From assembly GCA_017631375.1 (NCBI GenBank), contig JAGBTK010000051.1, positions 17,169 to 81,168 on the forward strand: a stretch of 64,000 nt of DNA, written 5' to 3'. The stretch is from Tidjanibacter sp. GTDB taxonomy: Bacteria > Bacteroidota > Bacteroidia > Bacteroidales > Rikenellaceae. The translations under genes and the position numbers were made by a program. Below are positions 59,170 to 64,000 of the stretch, one piece after another (position 1 is the first letter of the stretch; each line of letters opens with the position of its first letter). The notes beneath the pieces are model-generated. The model was not told where the DNA came from, did not search any database, and was given only the letters and a program-made list of their open reading frames with translations.

Positions 59170-60510
59170 TTAGTTAAAAAATCTTCCAATACGGCCAATT
59201 GCAGAGGGGAGTGAGAATACCACCACTCTGTCGTAGGCTTGGATTCGGGTCGAACCTTCGGCAATAAATACCTTGTCGCCACGCACCACACCACCGATAA
59301 TGGCCTCGTCGGGGAAGTCGAGGTCGGCAACGGCAACCTTTGTCGCGGGGGAGTTGGGCTTAACGATAAACTCCATAACCTCGGCATCGCTATCGTTTAG
59401 ACAGCGGATGGCCTGTACATCGGTGCTCATCGTAAAGCGGAATATATTACTTGCAGTAATAAGTTTCTTGTTGATGATGGTGTCAATGCCGATACTCTCG
59501 GCCAGATTGATGTAGTTGAGGTTCTCAACTTCGGCAATCACCTTCTTGACACCCATACGCTTGGCAATCATTGCAGCGAGAATGTTGGTCTCGGAGCGAC
59601 CTGTAACAGCTACAAATGCATCCATATTGGCAAGACCCTCCTCAAGCATTGTTTCAAGATCTCGCCCATCCTCATTGATGATCAGCGTATTGTCGAGCAA
59701 TTCCGCCAACTTGTATGCCTTGTCTGCGTTGTATTCGATCAGTTTTACATTGACCTCCTCCTGCAGATCGGCTGCTACTCGCATGCCGATACGGCTACCA
59801 CCAAGAATCATCAGATTGTTAATCTCGATATTGGTCTTGCCGGAGTAATCGACGATGTTGCGTACATGCTGACGATTGGTAATGATGTAAATGGTGTCAT
59901 CCTCGTCAACCTGTATTTTGCCGTTGGGGATAATTGTCTTGTCGTTGCGTGATATTGCTACGATGCGGAACTGCACATTGGGGATGGACTGGTCAATCTC
60001 GGCGATTGTCTTGCCGATAAAGGGCGAGCCGGTATCCAGACGGAAGCCGACAAGCGACAATCTGCCACCCGAGAAATCGACATACTCGGTGGTTGAGGAC
60101 TGACCGAGCAGAGTGATGACCTCGCGGGCAGCGATCTGCTCAGGATAGAAGAGATAGTCGATGCCCATATCGATAAAAATCTCTTTGTTGTTGGGCTCGA
60201 GATACTCTTTGTTGTCCACTCGTGCAATGGACTTCTTGGCACCAAGCTGTTTGGCGAGGATTGCCGAGAGGACATTGAGGTTCTCGTCGTGATTTACGGC
60301 GATAAAGAGATCTGCCTTGCGTACGGCAGCCTTTTTTAATACCGAAAACGACGAACAATCGCCCTCAACAGTGATGGCATCTGCCACACTGCTGACATCT
60401 TCGAGCAACTTAATGTCGGTGTCGATAACCGTCAGGTCGTGATCGCCACCTCCGAGCATCTTGGCAAGATGGTTGCCTACCTCTCCTGCGCCTGCAATAA
60501 CTATCTTCAT
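59170..60510 (-). CDS. trkA: Trk potassium uptake regulatory protein TrkA
   Basis: A 446-aa cytoplasmic protein with two RCK units. Each has a Rossmann NAD(H)-binding half (MKIVIAGAGEVGNHLAKMLGG at the start and LMILGGSRIGMRVAADLQ near residue 230) and a TrkA-C half. It gates the TrkH/G potassium channel in response to nucleotides. TrkH, often adjacent in this group, is not found in the window; GH3 follows instead. Head of the operon down to mnmA. Confidence 0.94.
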   Translation of the reverse strand: MKIVIAGAGEVGNHLAKMLGGGDHDLTVIDTDIKLLEDVSSVADAITVEGDCSSFSVLKKAAVRKADLFIAVNHDENLNVLSAILAKQLGAKKSIARVDNKEYLEPNNKEIFIDMGIDYLFYPEQIAAREVITLLGQSSTTEYVDFSGGRLSLVGFRLDTGSPFIGKTIAEIDQSIPNVQFRIVAISRNDKTIIPNGKIQVDEDDTIYIITNRQHVRNIVDYSGKTNIEINNLMILGGSRIGMRVAADLQEEVNVKLIEYNADKAYKLAELLDNTLIINEDGRDLETMLEEGLANMDAFVAVTGRSETNILAAMIAKRMGVKKVIAEVENLNYINLAESIGIDTIINKKLITASNIFRFTMSTDVQAIRCLNDSDAEVMEFIVKPNSPATKVAVADLDFPDEAIIGGVVRGDKVFIAEGSTRIQAYDRVVVFSLPSAIGRIGRFFN

Positions 60511-60533
60511 ATTTTCGTATATGATTATTGATG

Positions 60534-60541
60534 CAAATTTA
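60534..60541 (-). promoter_or_regulatory. -7 box for trkA
   Basis: Minus-strand TAAATTTG, 23 nt before the trkA ATG; separated by a single base from the rightward -7 box. Confidence 0.6.
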
Positions 60542-60542
60542 C

Positions 60543-60550
60543 TATTTTTG
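60543..60550 (+). promoter_or_regulatory. -7 box for the small membrane protein gene
   Basis: TATTTTTG, 53 nt before the ATG at 60604; no good -33 box. Confidence 0.5.
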
Positions 60551-60603
60551 CAGAAATCAAATGCAAAAACTTGATAAAAGTTATACTATAAAACTCTTGA
60601 ATT

Positions 60604-60876
60604 ATGTCTGAAACGCTTGTAACACTGCTGGCTGCTGTTGCGATTATCGCCTTTTTCGCCTTTGCGATGACTATTGCACTCACCAAGAAGGATGGCTCAC
60701 ATCGTGAGGAGACGGAAATTAGTACCAACCCAATTATGCGACAGAGTGGCATTAAGTGTGCTGTTCAGGAGACTCGCGAAATGGACGCTGCCGAGCGTGG
60801 CGATGGGTCGGATTGTGGCGATGAGTCGCTCTGCTCGGGCAACTGCGCGGGTTGCGATATCGAACACGGCAAGTAA
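60604..60876 (+). CDS. Small single-helix membrane protein with Cys-rich tail
   Basis: A 90-aa protein. Residues ~5-28 (TLVTLLAAVAIIAFFAFAMTIAL) are one membrane helix. A charged middle follows, then a C-terminal tail with Cys in IKCAVQE, SDCGDESLCSGNCAGCDIEHGK. Five Cys in ~40 residues could bind a metal or iron-sulfur cluster; some maturation factors of respiratory complexes share such a layout, but no homologue was identified by eye. It has its own promoter and lies upstream of a GH32 gene, separated by a 150-bp AT-rich gap. Confidence 0.6.
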   Translation: MSETLVTLLAAVAIIAFFAFAMTIALTKKDGSHREETEISTNPIMRQSGIKCAVQETREMDAAERGDGSDCGDESLCSGNCAGCDIEHGK

Positions 60877-61030
60877 TATATTAAATTATTTTAATAATTC
60901 AATTTGTATTATTTCGAATTTTTAACCTTAGTATATTAAATAATATTAAAAACGAATATATATTATTATAATTATTTTAATAATGGAATGGTAAATTAAT
61001 GAAATATTAACCTAATAACTAACCTAATTT

Positions 61031-62776
61031 ATGAAATTTAGATTTTTATCCGCACTAATCGTCTCGGTGCTATTTAGTGTTGCATTGGTGGCGCAACCAC
61101 GCGCTCAGATGAACGAATCGAAGAGAGAGATGACCGTGTCGGCGCGCTATATGTTAGTGCCCGCTGCCGACAATGGCTCAATGGCGCGCCTGACCCTTAC
61201 GATGGATGGCGAGTCGTTGCTCGGAGAGCCTCAGACCATCCGTCTGGCCTCGGCAGAGAGTGCCGCCTATTGGATTCCTATTGATATGGCGGACAAGATG
61301 GGTAAAAAGGTTACGGTAACAATCGCGGGCGGTGTGGCAGATGATGTGCGCTTTGCCGACTTGATACCTATGGAGTACGATGAGCAGTATCGTCCCAAAT
61401 ACCATTTTACTCCCTACTTTGGCTGGACAAACGATCCCAACGGTATGGTCTATCACGATGGCGAGTGGCACCTCGCATTCCAGTCCAACCCCTACGGCAC
61501 AACCCACTCCAATATGCATTGGGGTAATGCAGTGTCGAAGGATTTGATTCATTGGGAGAACTTGCCCCTGATTGTTGCACCCGACTCGCTTGGTGCTATT
61601 TTCTCGGGTAGTTCGGTGGTCGATGCGAACAACACTGCCGGCTTTGGCAAGGATGCAATTGTCGCCATCTACACCTCGGCAGGTCGTATGCAGCGTCAGA
61701 GCATTGCGTGGAGTAACGACCGAGGCCGCACCTTTACCAAATATGAGGGTAATCCTGTGTTGGCAGACCCCGCACACCGTGACTATCGCGACCCGAAGGT
61801 GGCGTGGATTGACGACAAGTGGGTGATGTCGCTTGCTACGGGTGAGGTGATAACCTTCTATGGCTCAAAAGATTTGAAGAATTGGGAGAAACTTAGCGAG
61901 TTCGGTCGCGGTATCGGTTCACACGCAGCCGTATGGGAGTGTCCAGACCTGCTCCGTATGGAGTACAATGGCGAAGAGAAGTGGGTGTTGCTCGTAAGTA
62001 TCAACCCCGGTGGTCCCAATGGCGGCAGTGTTACCCAATACTTTATAGGTGACTTTGATGGTAAGGAGTTCCACGCCGATCCTCTCCCTTATCCTCTCTG
62101 GATTGATTGGGGTGTGGATAACTATGCGGGTGTAACCTTCGGCAATGTAGAGGGTCGTCATGTATTTATGGGCTGGATGAGCAATTGGAACTACTCCAAC
62201 TTTACCCCCACACGCTACTACCGCAACGCAATGACCCTGCCTCGCGAACTGAGTCTGAAACACAATGGCAACCACCTCTTCCTGGCCAGCCGTCCTGCTG
62301 CTGAGGTATATGCTGCCCGTAAGCAGGCAACTGAGCCTGTGGATATTAAGGTAAAAGGTAAGGCTTATATCGGTGACTTGATGGATGGATTCGATGGTGC
62401 GTACGGTATGACTATGCGTCTTACCCCCAAGGGTAATGGCGAGTACGGATTTCGTCTTTGCAACTCGCTGGGCGAGTATGCCGAGTTCCGTTTTGACCCT
62501 GCTGAGGGTACTCTTACCCTCGACCGCTCGAAGAGTGGTAAGGTTGATTTCTCGGAGCGTTACATAACAACCCCCATTGTGACTCCCGTGCCCGAGGCGA
62601 AGTCGTACGAGTTGGAACTCTATGTGGATAAGCACTCGACAGAACTCTTCATCAACGATGGCGATGTGGTCTTTACCAACTGCGTATTTCCCAATGAGCC
62701 TTACGACTCAATCGAGTTTTTCAGCGATGGCAAGAGTCTGAAAGCCGAGGATGTTACCGTATATAAAATGGAGTAA
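61031..62776 (+). CDS. Exported GH32 fructan hydrolase
   Basis: A 581-aa exported enzyme with an N-terminal signal (MKFRFLSALIVSVLFSVALVAQ). The five-bladed propeller has the GH32 triad: nucleophile Asp135 in FGWTNDPNG, Asp254 in YRDPKV and acid/base Glu303 in WECPDLL. A C-terminal beta-sandwich (residues ~430-581) follows. The usual YQYNP after the first motif is AFQSNP here. It cleaves beta-linked fructose from levan, inulin or sucrose. The fructokinase gene starts just after the stop, so released fructose can be phosphorylated by the same operon. Confidence 0.94.
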   Translation: MKFRFLSALIVSVLFSVALVAQPRAQMNESKREMTVSARYMLVPAADNGSMARLTLTMDGESLLGEPQTIRLASAESAAYWIPIDMADKMGKKVTVTIAGGVADDVRFADLIPMEYDEQYRPKYHFTPYFGWTNDPNGMVYHDGEWHLAFQSNPYGTTHSNMHWGNAVSKDLIHWENLPLIVAPDSLGAIFSGSSVVDANNTAGFGKDAIVAIYTSAGRMQRQSIAWSNDRGRTFTKYEGNPVLADPAHRDYRDPKVAWIDDKWVMSLATGEVITFYGSKDLKNWEKLSEFGRGIGSHAAVWECPDLLRMEYNGEEKWVLLVSINPGGPNGGSVTQYFIGDFDGKEFHADPLPYPLWIDWGVDNYAGVTFGNVEGRHVFMGWMSNWNYSNFTPTRYYRNAMTLPRELSLKHNGNHLFLASRPAAEVYAARKQATEPVDIKVKGKAYIGDLMDGFDGAYGMTMRLTPKGNGEYGFRLCNSLGEYAEFRFDPAEGTLTLDRSKSGKVDFSERYITTPIVTPVPEAKSYELELYVDKHSTELFINDGDVVFTNCVFPNEPYDSIEFFSDGKSLKAEDVTVYKME

Positions 62777-62782
62777 GTGATT

Positions 62783-63625
62783 ATGGCTGACAAGATTATA
62801 GGACTTGGGGAGATACTTTGGGATATGCTCCCCACAGGCAAGGCACTCGGTGGAGCACCCGCCAACTTTGCCTATCACGCGACCCGTTTGGGAGGTGCTG
62901 GCGTGGCAGTAAGTGCTGTGGGTAGTGATGTCCTCGGTGACGAGATTGTCGATTTGCTTGCCGAAAAGGGGCTTGCAGCGCACATCGAGCGAGTGACCTA
63001 TCCTACCGGTACGGTGGCGGTAACCCTTGACGAGCGCGGTGTCCCCTCTTATGAGATATGCGAGGGTGTGGCGTGGGATAATATCCCCTATACCTATGCA
63101 ATGCAGAACCTTGCCGAGGATGCCGCAGCCGTATGCTTTGGCTCGCTCGCCCAGAGATCGGAGGTGTCGGGTACTACCATTCAGAGTTTTATCGCTGCAC
63201 TGCCCCCTGCGTGTCTTAAGGTGTTCGACATAAATCTGCGTCAACACTACTATTCGCAGGAGATTATTGAGAGGTCGTTGCAGATTGCCGATATTCTCAA
63301 AATTAATGATGAGGAGATGGAGATTGTAGCCCCGATGCTTGGGGTGGAGGGCGATGATGCTGCCCGATGCCGAGCTCTTCTGTCGCGCTACGGATTGCAG
63401 GCGGTTGTCCTGACGCGAGGAGCAAAAGGTAGTCTTGTGGTGAGTGCCACAGAGGCTGATGAGCGCGGAGTGGTGGATGTGGAGGTGGTAGATACGGTTG
63501 GTGCCGGTGATGCCTTCACGGCAGGCTTTGTGGTGGCGTGGCTGCGAGGTGACACACTTGCCGAAGCACACAAACTTGCAACCGAATCTTCAGCCTATGC
63601 CTGCACACTAAAAGGAGCTATGTAG
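62783..63625 (+). CDS. PfkB-family fructokinase
   Basis: A 280-aa ribokinase-like sugar kinase. GEILWDMLPTGKALGGAPANFAYHATRLG is the substrate-binding start (GGAPAN motif), and DTVGAGDAFTAGFVVAWLRG is the catalytic DTxGAGD motif. Fructokinase is inferred from similarity and from the adjacent GH32 gene. The preferred ATG is 6 nt after the GH32 stop; a GTG two codons earlier directly abuts it. No fructose transporter or regulator lies in this window. Confidence 0.9.
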   Translation: MADKIIGLGEILWDMLPTGKALGGAPANFAYHATRLGGAGVAVSAVGSDVLGDEIVDLLAEKGLAAHIERVTYPTGTVAVTLDERGVPSYEICEGVAWDNIPYTYAMQNLAEDAAAVCFGSLAQRSEVSGTTIQSFIAALPPACLKVFDINLRQHYYSQEIIERSLQIADILKINDEEMEIVAPMLGVEGDDAARCRALLSRYGLQAVVLTRGAKGSLVVSATEADERGVVDVEVVDTVGAGDAFTAGFVVAWLRGDTLAEAHKLATESSAYACTLKGAM

Positions 63626-63684
63626 CAACTGAGCAAACAAACCTGCCTCAGCTGCTTAGAAATAATTTTGCAGTTATTCCGACA

Positions 63685-63719
63685 AAAAAAGACCTCGACA
63701 TAATCGAGGTCTTTTTTTG
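63685..63719. terminator. Bidirectional terminator between fructokinase and rpmA
   Basis: Perfect 15-bp stem with an A7 start and T7 end (core GACCTCGA/TCGAGGTC), 5-nt loop, between convergent genes. Confidence 0.92.
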
Positions 63720-63735
63720 TTGTCATTGTTTGTGA

Positions 63736-63996
63736 TTACTCGCCAAGGGGAGTAACGCTTACAAACGATTTGCCGGTTGCCTTCTTAGTGAAGGTTACAG
63801 TACCATCAACCAAAGCGAAGAGAGTGTGGTCTTTACCCATACCTACATTCTCGCCGGGGTTGTGAACAGTACCTCTCTGGCGTACAATGATGTTGCCTGC
63901 TTTGGCAAATTCGCCGCCAAACAACTTAACACCGAGTCGTGTGCTCTCCGACTCACGGCCGGTCTTCGAACAAACTACACCGTTCTTGTGTGCCCT
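63736..63996 (-). CDS. rpmA: 50S ribosomal protein L27 (start codon altered)
   Basis: An 86-residue frame reading [19 protein letters not shown], then [20 protein letters not shown] and [20 protein letters not shown] to VSVTPLGE, the complete L27 sequence from residue 2. Where the initiator ATG should be (63994-63996) the minus strand reads AGG, preceded by TAA, so there is no canonical start. A sequencing error near the edge, or a true change, cannot be told apart here. rplU would be expected just outside the window. Confidence 0.85.
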   Translation of the reverse strand, partial: RAHKNGVVCSKTGRESESTRLGVKLFGGEFAKAGNIIVRQRGTVHNPGENVGMGKDHTLFALVDGTVTFTKKATGKSFVSVTPLGE

Positions 63997-64000
63997 TTAC

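Overview
The window looks like chromosomal DNA of a gut-type Bacteroidota member, most likely order Bacteroidales and possibly Rikenellaceae/Alistipes-like. The family-level guess is an inference from protein flavour and roughly balanced base composition, not a measurement. Support: many genes are preceded by the Bacteroidota -7 promoter box (TAnnTTTG) instead of a Shine-Dalgarno-led sigma-70 promoter; cydAB is preceded by a DUF4492 gene; the primary sigma factor is short (286 aa) and lacks region 1.1; S16 has an Ala/Glu-rich tail; lipoproteins are frequent.

Layout. 1-7.2 kb: the tail of a vWA-domain gene, an esterase-like lipoprotein, DUF4492-cydA-cydB (cytochrome bd oxidase), a DUF819 membrane protein and an AT-richer GIY-YIG/DUF4268 gene. 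7.4-19.3 kb: a DUF6051-like alpha/beta hydrolase with a long structured leader, a membrane-anchored LytTR regulator, argS/dusB (divergent), rpsP-rimM, a small lipoprotein, tRNA-Arg, and a Nudix-S9 peptidase-MBL hydrolase operon. 19.3-27 kb: ffh amid several repeat and hairpin elements, an RlmI-like methyltransferase with a DEDD exonuclease, recQ, a 57-aa ferredoxin and serS. 27-36 kb: a co-directional run of glutaminyl cyclase, metH, metF, M20 peptidase, SpoU-type methyltransferase and a sodium symporter. 36-43.5 kb: repeats, degP/htrA, rpoD, more repeats, then an etfB-etfA-acyl-CoA dehydrogenase operon. 43.6-49.2 kb: a second LytTR regulator divergent from a fabH-fabF-fabZ-fabG operon, then tRNA-Glu-rpsT-tRNA-His. 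49.3-54 kb: a BtuCDF/FecBCD-like ABC importer and, divergently, a thioredoxin-fold protein with meaB. 54.3-60.6 kb: a trkA-GH3-deoxynucleoside kinase-RsmF-like-mnmA operon. 60.6-64 kb: a small Cys-rich membrane protein, a GH32 fructanase with a fructokinase, and rpmA at the edge.

Most genes are housekeeping. Linked themes are cobalamin (metH, meaB, and an importer of the cobalamin/siderophore/heme type), fatty-acid synthesis and oxidation, and tRNA/rRNA modification. No phage, insertion sequence or CRISPR array was seen.

The least explained material is between genes. A family of about 120-bp imperfect palindromes starts at or inside the stop codons of a START-like gene, ffh, rpoD and fabG. 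Their two arms change together from copy to copy. At ffh, rpoD and fabG the palindrome is followed by a near-identical terminator, and at ffh and rpoD also by shared sequence. Other structured elements are a tandem 82-bp repeat in front of ffh, a cloverleaf-like 124-nt sequence after ffh, a 91-bp tandem repeat after the symporter, and two hairpin clusters. Three genes have the -7 box 7-8 nt before the ATG, which predicts leaderless mRNAs.
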